A DNA stretch of 7,907 nt from HGM04593 sp045647745 (GCA_045647745.1 JAZRMQ010000043.1:1-7907); one strand, 5' to 3'. Shown: positions 1-7,247, counted from the stretch's first letter. The notes: generated from the letters alone by a model not told the origin. Program-made: numbers and translations.

Positions 1-238
1 GGCTGAGCACGCAGCAAAGTTTGCCGAGCTCTTGGGTGACTGCGTTTGGGATACAAAGACAAACCTTGAGCGTCGTATGAACGCCGAGGCCGAGGCTAAC
101 AGCGACAAGTATCGCATTGCCAAGCGTGCAAAGGAGTTGAACCTTGATGCTATCCACGATACTGTTCACGAGATGGCAAAGGACGAGGCTCGTCACGGCA
201 AAGGCTTCGAGGGCTTGTTCAACCGCTACTTCAAATAA
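1..238 (+). CDS. Rubrerythrin-family peroxidase, 3' end only
   Basis: The frame is open from base 2 and ends at TAA 236-238, giving the last 78 residues of a protein that starts before the window. The piece is the second half of a rubrerythrin diiron four-helix bundle: a Glu-rich helix (NAEAEAN, fragment residues 27-33) and the EARH motif (62-65) match the second half-set of iron ligands. The protein ends just after the bundle (GLFNRYFK) with no rubredoxin domain behind it. That is the layout of reverse rubrerythrins and clostridial NADH peroxidases, where rubredoxin lies at the N-terminus; the N-terminus cannot be seen here. Such cytoplasmic enzymes reduce hydrogen peroxide in anaerobes. It is convergent with the DUF486 gene and is followed by a strong terminator. 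Family assignment is secure; the reverse subtype is inferred from the C-terminal end. Confidence 0.88.
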   Translation, partial: AEHAAKFAELLGDCVWDTKTNLERRMNAEAEANSDKYRIAKRAKELNLDAIHDTVHEMAKDEARHGKGFEGLFNRYFK

Positions 239-344
239 AAAAATGAAATTTCCGATATTTATTGAACTGCTTTGAAAAACATCAACTAAGAAGAAACCAT
301 AAATGTAATTGTTTTAGTAATAAGTGAATAGTGTTTAAATGTTG

Positions 345-381
345 CGCGCCGGCTGTAGTGATACACCCGGCGCGTTTTTTT
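345..381 (+). terminator. Rho-independent terminator of the rubrerythrin gene
   Basis: An 8-bp GC stem, CGCGCCGG (345-352) with CCGGCGCG (367-374), continues past one C-C mismatch into TGTA (354-357) with TACA (362-365). The loop is GTGA, a GNRA-type tetraloop. Seven T residues follow directly (375-381). It lies 106 bases after the stop codon. On the minus strand the hairpin is not followed by a T run, so it serves mainly the plus-strand transcript. Confidence 0.9.
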
Positions 382-440
382 CAATGAAAGGGGGTTGCAG
401 AAGTGTTACTGCCCGCTTTCTGTTTCTGTTTTTTTCTGTG

Positions 441-815
441 TTACTTTAGGAAAACAAAGTATACCGCGAGAACAAGAAAGATTACTGCTACCAGATGATT
501 CCATTGCAGTGTCTCTCCTTTGAACAGCACCGATACGATGACTCCGAATACAAGGCACGATATTACCTCTTGTATAACTTTTAACTGTACGAGTGAGAAG
601 GGGCCGCCGTTAATGTCGGAGCCGATGCGGTTGGCCGGAATCAGGAACGAGTATTCAAGCAGTGCAACACACCAGCTTATGAGTATTATCACAATGATGG
701 AGGTGTTGGGCGAGATGATTTTCATATCCTGAAGCTTTAGGTTGCCATACCAAGCAAGTGTCATAAAACTGTTTGAGATTACAAGCAGCAGAATGGTGAG
801 GAGAATCTTTGTCAT
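441..815 (-). CDS. DUF486 / DMT-family small membrane protein
   Basis: This 124-residue protein has four hydrophobic segments at about residues 3-20, 38-55, 84-98 and 107-123, as expected for a small inner-membrane protein of the DUF486 family (COG3169, within the drug/metabolite transporter clan). Family hallmarks are visible: WYGNLK (22-27), SW...EYSFLIPANRIG (47-65), the QLK..QE segment (77-83), and WNHLV near 105-109 before a last helix ending in YFVF. Length is close to the family's usual size. It follows the ttcA-like gene by 12 bases on the same strand, so the two are probably cotranscribed. The substrate of DUF486 proteins is not established; transport is only suggested by the clan. 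No T-tailed hairpin was found right after its stop. Confidence 0.85.
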   Translation of the reverse strand: MTKILLTILLLVISNSFMTLAWYGNLKLQDMKIISPNTSIIVIILISWCVALLEYSFLIPANRIGSDINGGPFSLVQLKVIQEVISCLVFGVIVSVLFKGETLQWNHLVAVIFLVLAVYFVFLK

Positions 816-827
816 TGTTGTTTATTT

Positions 828-1583
828 TTACTGTTTTTTTATTATTTTAGGTGGTAGCAATGCTGGTTGTATATTGCTCATTGCTCCCCAAAGGTTATAA
901 CGTGCTTCGGGGTTTAATGTTTCAAGGTGTGCCAGCAGGTCTTTCATTGCTTTGCGATTGGAGTCATTTTCAAAGGGGCAGTTTTTTATCTGCGGCGGAA
1001 ACTGGCTCTCAATGGCGTACTCTTCGACGTCGTTTTCGTTGACAAGGCATAGTGGGCGTATGATGGAGATTGGGAATTTGTCCATTGCCATAATGGGCGC
1101 CATTGCGCTGAATGTTCCTTGAAAGGTTATGTTCATTAGCATTGTCTCTATAAAATCGTCCATATTGTGCCCTAACGCTATTTTGTTGCAATTGAGCTCC
1201 TGTGCTAGCGTGAATAGTGCTTTTCGGCGGTTCCAAGAGCAGAGGAAACAGGGCGATTTACGTGTGTCGGTCGATGCGTCGAAGCTGCTCTCTAAAATGT
1301 GTAGCTCAACACCTAGTCCTTTGCAAAAATCTTGTAGATATTTGAGGTTTGCTTTGTAAGGAATATTTACCATTGTGACGTGTGCTGCAACTATGCTGAT
1401 TGAGGGCTTGAATATTTTGCTTCGCTCGCTCATTAGTTGCAGCAGTGTAAGTGAGTCCTTGCCCCCAGACAGGGCTACAAGAATTTTGTCGCCATCGGAA
1501 AACATTGAGTAATCCTTGGTGGCTCTGTTGAATTGCTTTTGGATTTTCTTGTAGATTTTTTGCTGTTGGGTGAACTTTGGCAT
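828..1583 (-). CDS. ttcA: TtcA-like tRNA 2-thiocytidine biosynthesis protein
   Basis: The 251-residue protein is an N-type ATP pyrophosphatase with the PP-loop SGGKDS at 39-44. The pair C112-x-x-C115 (CFLCSWNRR) and a later C202 (NCPFEND) match in order and spacing the three cysteines that hold the [4Fe-4S] cluster of TtcA. GHNMDD (138-143) matches the conserved GH..DD motif. TtcA adenylates C32 of certain tRNAs and thiolates it to 2-thiocytidine in the cytoplasm. It is about 60 residues shorter than the E. coli enzyme, mostly at the ends. It is the first gene of a minus-strand operon with the DUF486 gene; a promoter-like site lies 33-64 bases upstream. The TtcA/TtuA superfamily is certain; the exact tRNA position is inferred from the TtcA-like cysteine pattern. 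Confidence 0.82.
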   Translation of the reverse strand: MPKFTQQQKIYKKIQKQFNRATKDYSMFSDGDKILVALSGGKDSLTLLQLMSERSKIFKPSISIVAAHVTMVNIPYKANLKYLQDFCKGLGVELHILESSFDASTDTRKSPCFLCSWNRRKALFTLAQELNCNKIALGHNMDDFIETMLMNITFQGTFSAMAPIMAMDKFPISIIRPLCLVNENDVEEYAIESQFPPQIKNCPFENDSNRKAMKDLLAHLETLNPEARYNLWGAMSNIQPALLPPKIIKKQ

Positions 1584-1615
1584 TGTGGCTGTTTTTTTGC
1601 TTTTGTTTTTGCGCT

Positions 1616-1647
1616 GCGAAATTAGTGAAAATCGTGTATTGGCGCAA
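1616..1647 (-). promoter_or_regulatory. Predicted Bacteroidota-type promoter for the ttcA-DUF486 operon
   Basis: On the minus strand TAATTTCGC (1624 down to 1616) resembles the Bacteroidota -7 box TAnnTTTGC with one mismatch. A TTG -33 core (1647-1645) lies 20 bases before it. A start near 1610 would give a leader of under 30 bases. Prediction from consensus only. Confidence 0.5.
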
Positions 1648-1733
1648 CTGTTTTTCTATTCTTCTTTTTTGGCTTTTTCACACTCTTTTATTCACTTTTC
1701 TTAATTTATTTAAAAAATAGCGGCTCTGAGTGG

Positions 1734-1761
1734 TTGTTGTATCATTTTATTCGTATATTTG
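1734..1761 (+). promoter_or_regulatory. Predicted Bacteroidota-type promoter of the TPR/PD40-nfeD-floA operon
   Basis: TATATTTG (1754-1761, followed by C) is an exact match to the -7 consensus TAnnTTTG. A TTG at 1734-1736 lies 17 bases upstream and could be the -33 core; a second TTG at 1737-1739 would give 14. The expected start near 1768 leaves a leader of about 100 bases before the ATG at 1872. The -7 box is embedded in a palindrome (1753-1779). There is no equally good site between the four downstream genes, so this is the likely operon promoter. Confidence 0.6.
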
Positions 1762-1779
1762 CGCTAATCGCGAATATAC
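1753..1779. repeat. Near-perfect 11-bp inverted repeat covering the -7 box
   Basis: GTATATTTGCG (1753-1763) and CGCGAATATAC (1769-1779) are reverse complements except at one position, which would be a G-T pair in RNA. Five bases (CTAAT) separate them. The left arm contains the whole -7 box and the right arm lies around and just after the predicted start site. The placement fits a dimeric repressor operator; a hairpin at the 5' end of the transcript is less likely because the left arm would mostly not be transcribed. No regulator is encoded in the window. Confidence 0.55.
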
Positions 1780-1871
1780 ACTGCATCTGTTGTGAGGGTT
1801 TTTTAAGCAGGATTTATATCTTTTGCTCACTTGTTTGTACATTCAAGATTAATATTCGGTAGTGCACTATT

Positions 1872-3317
1872 ATGAGAAAAATATTGTTTGTCATCACGTT
1901 TGTGTTTGTTGCTGTTGCCGGGGCTTTTGCTCAGAACAGGAATGTTGCCAAAAAGTTGTTCAACGAGGGGAACTTTGTTGAGGCAAAGCCTATGTTCGAG
2001 AGTTTGCTGAAGGGTAGCCCTCAAAACAGCGAATATAACTATTGGTACGCTGCTTGTTGTCTTGAGACTAATGACACGATTGATGTGGAGGAGATGCTGG
2101 AGTTTGCTGCCTCGCGCAAGATTGTGAAGGCTCATTGGTATTTGGGCGACTGGTATTATATGCAGCAGGATTACTCTTTGGCTGCGGATAATTTTAGTGA
2201 ATTTATTGACAATACAAAGGACGATTCTCTGCGCAACGTGGCGCAACAAAAGATGAATGTGTGTGACAGGCTTAACAGAATGGTACGCAACAGCGAGGTT
2301 GTCTGCTTCATTGATAGCTTTGTGGTGGACGAGAGTGCCTTCCTGTCGGTCTACACTATGGGTAACGACGTTGGTCGTGTTGCAACTTGTGCTGCCTATT
2401 TTGGCGATAAAACATTGCCGGGGCATATAAATGAGACCGAGCGCGGAATGGATATTTTCTTCTCGGACGAGAATGAAGATGAGCCCTCTTTGCTTAAATT
2501 GTATCGGCGTTCAAAGGTGGGTGATGATTGGGGAAAGGTGCAACCGATAATGGGCTTTGATACTCGCGGTAATGATGATTATCCCTTTATGCTTGCCGAT
2601 GGCGTGACGCTCTATTTTGCCAGTGATGGCGAGGGCTCTATTGGTGGCTATGATATTTTTGTGTCGAGAATGGACACTGAAAGTGGCCGTTTCTTTCGTC
2701 CTGATAATGTCGGGATGCCGTTTAACTCCACTGCCAATGACTATATGATGGCTATAAACGAGGTTGCAAATCTTGGATGGTTTGCAACGGACCGCAATCA
2801 GCCCGAGGGCAAGGTGTGCGTCTACGTCTTTATCCCCAATGTGGATAAGGTGAGGGTTGATGTGGCGGCTATTGGCTATTCTAAGGCTCTTGAGATTGCC
2901 AATCTCTCCTCAATAGCTGCTACGCAGGTTGATGCAGATGCTGTGCGAAAGGCGCGTCAGCAAATGGCGCTGTTGTTGTATGCTCAGGATACCAACCGCA
3001 AAAAAGCCGATTTCTTTTTTGTGATAGATGACCTTAACGACTATAAAACGCTTGCCGATTTTAAAAGTGTCGAGGCACGCGAGTTGTTCAAGGAGTGGCA
3101 GGAGCGCACGCAACGACACCTGAGCGACGTTGAGCAGCTTGATGGGTTGCGCAACGAGTATGCTTCTTTGCCGTCGGCGGCAAAAGCTCGTATTAAGGAG
3201 CAGATTTTGAACCTTGAGGGCAAGGTTGAGGAGGAGGCCGAGGCGTTGAAGCTTGTCGAGTATGAGGTGAGGCGCATTGAGCAGGAGGCTCTTTATGGCA
3301 ATGGGAATAGTAACTGA
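1872..3317 (+). CDS. Exported TPR / PD40 beta-propeller / coiled-coil protein
   Basis: The 481-residue protein starts with a signal peptide (basic MRK, hydrophobic core 4-18, likely cleavage AFA-QN after residue 20) with no lipobox cysteine, so it is probably periplasmic or surface associated. Residues about 24-115 look like tetratricopeptide helices (KKLFNEGNFVEAKPMFESLL, then HWYLGDWYYMQQDYSLAADNF). Residues about 185-320 carry PD40/WD40-like blade signatures: DIFFSDE, then DYPFMLADGVTLYFASDG and GGYDIFVSR (236-266), then GWFATDR (302-308). The tail (about 395-475) is charged and probably coiled-coil. The TPR plus PD40 order recalls PorE-like envelope proteins of this phylum, but no OmpA peptidoglycan-binding domain follows. 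It heads the operon with nfeD 19 bases downstream. Its function is not known to me; a scaffold for the NfeD/FloA pair is inference from context. Confidence 0.8.
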   Translation: MRKILFVITFVFVAVAGAFAQNRNVAKKLFNEGNFVEAKPMFESLLKGSPQNSEYNYWYAACCLETNDTIDVEEMLEFAASRKIVKAHWYLGDWYYMQQDYSLAADNFSEFIDNTKDDSLRNVAQQKMNVCDRLNRMVRNSEVVCFIDSFVVDESAFLSVYTMGNDVGRVATCAAYFGDKTLPGHINETERGMDIFFSDENEDEPSLLKLYRRSKVGDDWGKVQPIMGFDTRGNDDYPFMLADGVTLYFASDGEGSIGGYDIFVSRMDTESGRFFRPDNVGMPFNSTANDYMMAINEVANLGWFATDRNQPEGKVCVYVFIPNVDKVRVDVAAIGYSKALEIANLSSIAATQVDADAVRKARQQMALLLYAQDTNRKKADFFFVIDDLNDYKTLADFKSVEARELFKEWQERTQRHLSDVEQLDGLRNEYASLPSAAKARIKEQILNLEGKVEEEAEALKLVEYEVRRIEQEALYGNGNSN

Positions 3318-3336
3318 AAAAATAAAATAGTTTGTT

Positions 3337-3816
3337 ATGGATGTTTTGATAACTTCTTTACTTGTGCTTTTTGCAACGGTGATGCTTGTTGTTGAGGTGG
3401 TGTTTATCCCGGGCTTTGGTATTACCGGCCTTTTGGGTATGCTCTCAATGATGGGTGCTGTGTTCTATGCTTTTATGATGCTGGGCAGCGCTGCCGGTTG
3501 GATAACTCTGCTTGTGGTGGTGCTGGTTTGTATTGCTCTGTTCTTGTGGGCTTTGTATGGCAATTCGCTCGATAAGATGGCACTGAAAAAGAATATAAAG
3601 TCTAGGGTGAACGAGGAGCTGGATATGACGCTTTTTGCGGTTGGCGACCGTGGAGTGACAAGAACACGCTTGGCGCTCATTGGCGAGGCTTTGATAAAAG
3701 GTCAGGTGGTTGAGGTTAAGTCCGAGGGTGGTTTCATAAACGAGCGCGAGGAGATTGAGATTATACGCATCTCGGGCGACTCTTTGTTTGTGGCAAAAGT
3801 AAATGATAAAAAGTAA
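3337..3816 (+). CDS. Short NfeD-family membrane protein
   Basis: The 159-residue protein has hydrophobic segments at about 4-24, 28-50 and 54-74, then a basic linker and a soluble C-terminal domain (about 101-156) with the NfeD OB-fold pattern: AVGDRGV, then GEALIKGQVVEVKSEGGFI, and a last strand near GDSLFVAKV. It lacks the N-terminal ClpP-like protease domain of long NfeD proteins. Short NfeD proteins are usually encoded next to flotillin/SPFH proteins and are thought to work with them in membrane organisation. That is the arrangement here: floA starts 16 bases after its stop. Only family-level function is known. Confidence 0.85.
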   Translation: MDVLITSLLVLFATVMLVVEVVFIPGFGITGLLGMLSMMGAVFYAFMMLGSAAGWITLLVVVLVCIALFLWALYGNSLDKMALKKNIKSRVNEELDMTLFAVGDRGVTRTRLALIGEALIKGQVVEVKSEGGFINEREEIEIIRISGDSLFVAKVNDKK

Positions 3817-3832
3817 CTTAATATGTTGAATT

Positions 3833-4798
3833 ATGGAAGCTAATATGTTTTTGATTGGCGGTACGGTAGTGGGAGTATTGGTCTTTTTGGCTCTCTTTTT
3901 TCACTACGTTCCTTTTGTGCTTTGGCTGTCGGCTAAGGTGTCTGGTGTTCAAATTTCGTTGTTGCAGCTCTTCTTGATGCGCATCCGTAATGTGCCTCCC
4001 GGAACAATTGTTCAGGCGATGATTGAGGCGCACAAGGCGGGGCTCGAGAATATTACCCGCGATAGCCTCGAGGCTCACTATCTTGCCGGAGGTAATGTGG
4101 AGAAGGTTGTCCACGCTCTTGTATCGGCCTCAAAAGCAAATATTGAACTAACGTTCCAGATGGCAACGGCTATCGACCTTGCTGGACGCGATGTGTTTGA
4201 GGCTGTGCAGATGTCGGTAAATCCAAAGGTTATTGATACTCCGCACGTTACTGCTGTGGCAAAGGATGGTATTCAGCTCATTGCCATTGCTCGCGTTACG
4301 GTGCGTGCGAATATTAAACGTTTGGTGGGTGGTGCCGGTGAGGATACTGTGTTGGCTCGTGTAGGCGAGGGTATTGTCTCGTCTATCGGTTCGGCCGAGA
4401 GTCACAAGGCTGTGCTCGAGAACCCTGACTCAATTTCAAAGCTTGTGCTAAAGAAGGGACTCGACGCTGGTACTGCGTTTGAGATTTTGTCTATTGATAT
4501 TGCCGATATTGATATTGGTAAGAATATTGGTGCTGCGTTGCAGATTGATCAGGCAAACGCCGACAAGAATATCGCTCAGGCAAAGGCCGAGGAGCGTCGT
4601 GCTATGGCTGTTGCTCTTGAGCAGGAGAACAAGGCTCGTGCACAGGAGGCTCGCGCTCACGTTATTGAGGCCGAGGCCGAGGTGCCAAAGGCTATGGCCG
4701 AGGCTTTCCGCAATGGTAATCTTGGTATTATGGATTATTACAAGATGAAGAATATTCAGGCCGATACTGCAATGCGTGAAAACATTGCAAAGGATTAA
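3833..4798 (+). CDS. floA: Flotillin-like protein FloA (YqfA/UPF0365 family)
   Basis: The 321-residue protein closely resembles Bacillus FloA (about 330 residues). An N-terminal hydrophobic segment (about 6-33) anchors it in the inner membrane. The SPFH-type core follows, with near-invariant stretches such as AHYLAGGN (81-88), ANIELTF (102-108), DLAGRDV.EAVQMSVNPKVI (115-134), ANI.RLVGGAGE (159-170), ARVGEGIVS (175-183) and FEILSIDIADIDIGKNIGA (216-234). An Ala/Glu-rich coiled-coil (about 240-290) should mediate oligomerisation, and GIMDYYKMKNI.ADT.MR ends the protein. FloA forms membrane microdomain assemblies that affect lipid order and partner proteins. I chose ATG 3833; Met5 at 3845 is possible but less complete. 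It is cotranscribed with nfeD upstream and the phosphorylase downstream. Confidence 0.95.
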   Translation: MEANMFLIGGTVVGVLVFLALFFHYVPFVLWLSAKVSGVQISLLQLFLMRIRNVPPGTIVQAMIEAHKAGLENITRDSLEAHYLAGGNVEKVVHALVSASKANIELTFQMATAIDLAGRDVFEAVQMSVNPKVIDTPHVTAVAKDGIQLIAIARVTVRANIKRLVGGAGEDTVLARVGEGIVSSIGSAESHKAVLENPDSISKLVLKKGLDAGTAFEILSIDIADIDIGKNIGAALQIDQANADKNIAQAKAEERRAMAVALEQENKARAQEARAHVIEAEAEVPKAMAEAFRNGNLGIMDYYKMKNIQADTAMRENIAKD

Positions 4799-4834
4799 GG
4801 TGTTGAATATTTGTGTATTTAAATTGATGTGATT

Positions 4835-5713
4835 ATGAAACGTTATTTCGCTCCTTCGGAATTGCTTATCGAGCCCAACGGGGCAATTTACCATTTGGGA
4901 GTAAAACCGGAACAGTTGGCCGACAAGGTTATATTGGTGGGCGACCCGGGGCGTGTTCCTCTGGTGGCTTCTTTCTTCAGTGAGCAGGAGTGCGATATTC
5001 AACATCGTGAGTTCCGCACTATTACGGGCACGTATAAGGGTAAGCGTATAACTGTTATCTCAACGGGTATTGGTTGCGATAATGTGGATATTGTAGTTAA
5101 TGAGATTGATGCTCTTGCGAATATTGATTTTGCCACTCGATACGAGAAGGATGAGCTGCGCAAACTGCAGATGGTACGCATTGGCACTTGTGGCGGTTTA
5201 CAGCCTCATACTCCTGTGGGCACTTTCATCTGCTCGGCAAAATCGGTGGGCTTTGATGGCTTGCTGAACTTTTATGCCGGTCGCAACGAGGTGTGTGACC
5301 TTCCAATGGAGCGTGCTTTGCTGAATCATTTGGGGTGGAGTGGTAATATGTGTCAGCCGGCGCCGTATATTATTGCTGCCGATGCTGAGCTCATTGAACG
5401 CATTGCCAAGGATGATATGGTGCGCGGCGTCACTATTGCCTGTGGCGGCTTTTTCGGCCCCCAGGGCCTCCGTCTGCGCGTGCCTCTTGCCGACCCGCAT
5501 CAGAATGAGAAGGTAACCTCTTTCTTGTACGAGGGACAGCAGATTACCAACTTCGAGATGGAGAGCTCGGCGCTTGCCGGCTTGGCTGCGCTTATGGGGC
5601 ATCAGGCCGTCACTGTCTGTCTTGTTATTGCCAACCGCAGAGCGAAAGAGGCGAACGTGGATTACAATGCAAAGATGAATGAACTGATAGAGACGGTTCT
5701 TGAACGAATATAA
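4835..5713 (+). CDS. Nucleoside phosphorylase (PNP/UDP family, uridine phosphorylase-like)
   Basis: The 292-residue protein (start at ATG 4835) is a complete PNP_UDP_1 enzyme. Visible motifs are the phosphate loop VGDPGR (35-40), STGIGCDN (76-83), RIGTCGGL (115-122) and the ribose-binding FEMESS (240-245). FGPQGLRLR (207-215) lies where uridine phosphorylases carry the Gln and Arg that hold the uracil ring, so a pyrimidine nucleoside is the likelier substrate. The reaction is phosphorolysis of a nucleoside to free base and ribose-1-phosphate in the cytoplasm, for salvage. It is 36 bases after floA and is the last gene before the 5735-5766 hairpin. A GTG six bases upstream in frame could extend it by two residues. 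Substrate is inferred; the family is certain. The link to flotillin genes may be only transcriptional. Confidence 0.88.
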   Translation: MKRYFAPSELLIEPNGAIYHLGVKPEQLADKVILVGDPGRVPLVASFFSEQECDIQHREFRTITGTYKGKRITVISTGIGCDNVDIVVNEIDALANIDFATRYEKDELRKLQMVRIGTCGGLQPHTPVGTFICSAKSVGFDGLLNFYAGRNEVCDLPMERALLNHLGWSGNMCQPAPYIIAADAELIERIAKDDMVRGVTIACGGFFGPQGLRLRVPLADPHQNEKVTSFLYEGQQITNFEMESSALAGLAALMGHQAVTVCLVIANRRAKEANVDYNAKMNELIETVLERI

Positions 5714-5734
5714 ACAGAGGTTCAGGCTATAAAA

Positions 5735-5766
5735 CGGAAAACGAAAAGTCTCCTTTTCGTTTTCCG
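5735..5766 (+). terminator. Perfect 14-bp hairpin, probable operon terminator
   Basis: CGGAAAACGAAAAG (5735-5748) pairs perfectly with CTTTTCGTTTTCCG (5753-5766) around a TCTC loop, starting 22 bases after the phosphorylase stop. The downstream flank (CTTATTGCATAATT) has only a weak T content, so termination may be partial. It separates the floA operon from mnmE. Confidence 0.65.
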
Positions 5767-5828
5767 CTTATTGCATAATTGACTAATAAAAATCCTGATA
5801 AGGGGAGAATAAAAACGGATATTAAACG

Positions 5829-7247
5829 ATGAATGACACAATTTGTGCATTGGCAACACCACAGGGTGGAGCAATAAATGTAGTAAGAGTTTCGGGTGAA
5901 AAGGCGGTGGAGATTGTATCAAAGATATTTACTCCGCGACGTGGCGCATCGCTGACAGAGCGTGCCTCGCACACAGTCGTCTTTGGCGATATCTCGGTTG
6001 CTCCGGGTGAGTTGCTCGATGAAGTCCTTGTAACCATAATGCGTGCTCCCCACACATATACAGGCGAGGATGTTATTGAGATAAGTTGTCACGCATCGTC
6101 TTATATCACACAGCAGTTGTTGTTGGCTCTCTTTAGTCTTGGAGCCCGTCAGGCCGACCCCGGCGAGTTTACAATGCGTGCCTTCCTGAATGGCAAGATG
6201 GATCTCAGCCGTGCCGAGGCGGTAGCCGACCTAATAGCATCATCGTCAAAAGCATCGCATCGCTTGGCTATGAATCAGTTAAAAGGCGATTTTAGCAATG
6301 AATTGGGCAATTTGCGTAATAAACTTTTGAAATTGACTACGCTAATGGAGCTTGAGCTCGATTTTAGCGAGGAGGATGTTACCTTTGCCGACCGCAGCGA
6401 GCTGATGCTGCTGTGTGACGAGATTGATGACGTGATGACACGCCTCACAAGCTCGTTCGCCGTTGGAAATGCTGTGAAAAACGGAGTGCCGGTGGCTATT
6501 GTCGGCGAGACAAATGCCGGTAAAAGCACCCTCTTGAACGCTCTTCTGCGTGAAGATAGAGCAATCGTCAGCGATATAAGCGGTACCACTCGCGATACAA
6601 TCGAAGGGCAGATGAACATTGGCGGAACAAGCTTCCGCTTTATCGATACAGCCGGTCTGCGCGAGACAAACGACATCGTGGAGCAGATGGGTATTGAGCG
6701 CACCCTTGAACAACTTAAAAAATCGTCAATAGCATTGTGGTTAGTGGACCCAATGGACGACACAGAACACCTGAAAGAACTGGCACAGCGCATATTACCA
6801 ATATGCAAAGAGAAAAAACTTGCAGTGCTGATAAACAAGAGCGATATTGCCGAACAAGCAACGACTGCAAAAGTTATGGAGCGTTGCGCACAGATGGTGG
6901 CAGAATATGGCAATGGAGTAGAGTGGGATAGCAACGATTTGTGGGCAATATCAGCAAGAGAGGGAACAAACCTCGACAAACTCGAGGATTTTCTTGTGCG
7001 TAGTGCTGCGTTGCCGGCCATATCATCGGGTGACGTTGTTGTCACCAATATACGCCATTACGAAGCCCTGACCCGCGCGCTCGAAAACATTAAAGAGGTA
7101 AAAGCAGGGCTGTCAATGGGCCTCTCAGGCGACCTCGTCAGCGAACACCTGCGCGCCGCCATCCACAACCTCTCCGAAATCGTCGGCGAAGTAACCAACG
7201 ACGAAGTCCTTGGAAATATATTTGCAAATTTCTGCATCGGAAAATGA
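5829..7247 (+). CDS. mnmE: tRNA modification GTPase MnmE (TrmE)
   Basis: The 472-residue protein is full length (family about 450-470). The N-terminal folate-binding domain begins TICALATPQGGAINVVRVSG, and HTYTGEDVIEISCHAS (75-90) and the PGEFT.RAFLNGK.DL..AEAV stretch (111-132) are typical. The G domain has G1 GETNAGKS (226-233, with the Asn that coordinates potassium), G2 GTTRDT (252-257), G3 DTAG (273-276), G4 NKSD (336-339) and G5 SAREG (375-379). The C-terminus FCIGK (468-472) carries the conserved cysteine. With MnmG, MnmE installs the aminomethyl-type group on wobble U34 of several tRNAs. mnmG is not in the window. No consensus promoter is clear in 5767-5828; an AGGGGAG at 5801-5807 is 21 bases from the ATG, too far for a normal ribosome site. 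Expression may rely on read-through past the upstream hairpin or on an unrecognised promoter. Confidence 0.97.
   Translation: MNDTICALATPQGGAINVVRVSGEKAVEIVSKIFTPRRGASLTERASHTVVFGDISVAPGELLDEVLVTIMRAPHTYTGEDVIEISCHASSYITQQLLLALFSLGARQADPGEFTMRAFLNGKMDLSRAEAVADLIASSSKASHRLAMNQLKGDFSNELGNLRNKLLKLTTLMELELDFSEEDVTFADRSELMLLCDEIDDVMTRLTSSFAVGNAVKNGVPVAIVGETNAGKSTLLNALLREDRAIVSDISGTTRDTIEGQMNIGGTSFRFIDTAGLRETNDIVEQMGIERTLEQLKKSSIALWLVDPMDDTEHLKELAQRILPICKEKKLAVLINKSDIAEQATTAKVMERCAQMVAEYGNGVEWDSNDLWAISAREGTNLDKLEDFLVRSAALPAISSGDVVVTNIRHYEALTRALENIKEVKAGLSMGLSGDLVSEHLRAAIHNLSEIVGEVTNDEVLGNIFANFCIGK

Noticed and set aside
1827..2426. A 199-codon minus-strand frame opposite the TPR/PD40 gene
   Set aside because: It overlaps the promoter-proximal part of a gene with a clear signal peptide and TPR helices, and its translation resembles no protein family.
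4600..4700. Repetitive GAGG/GCC-rich DNA in floA as a possible DNA repeat
   Set aside because: It encodes the Ala/Glu coiled-coil typical of FloA, so the repetition is explained by the protein.
4829..4834. GTG as start of the phosphorylase
   Set aside because: An ATG two codons later begins the protein cleanly; GTG starts are less common and nothing conserved lies in the extra two residues.
4448..5005. A 185-codon minus-strand frame spanning the floA-phosphorylase junction
   Set aside because: It is opposite two strongly conserved proteins and its translation has no domain features.
6275..7048. A 257-codon open frame on the minus strand inside mnmE
   Set aside because: It is antisense to the conserved G domain of MnmE, its protein is Ser/Ile-rich and low in complexity with no family features, and it arises from mnmE codon choice.
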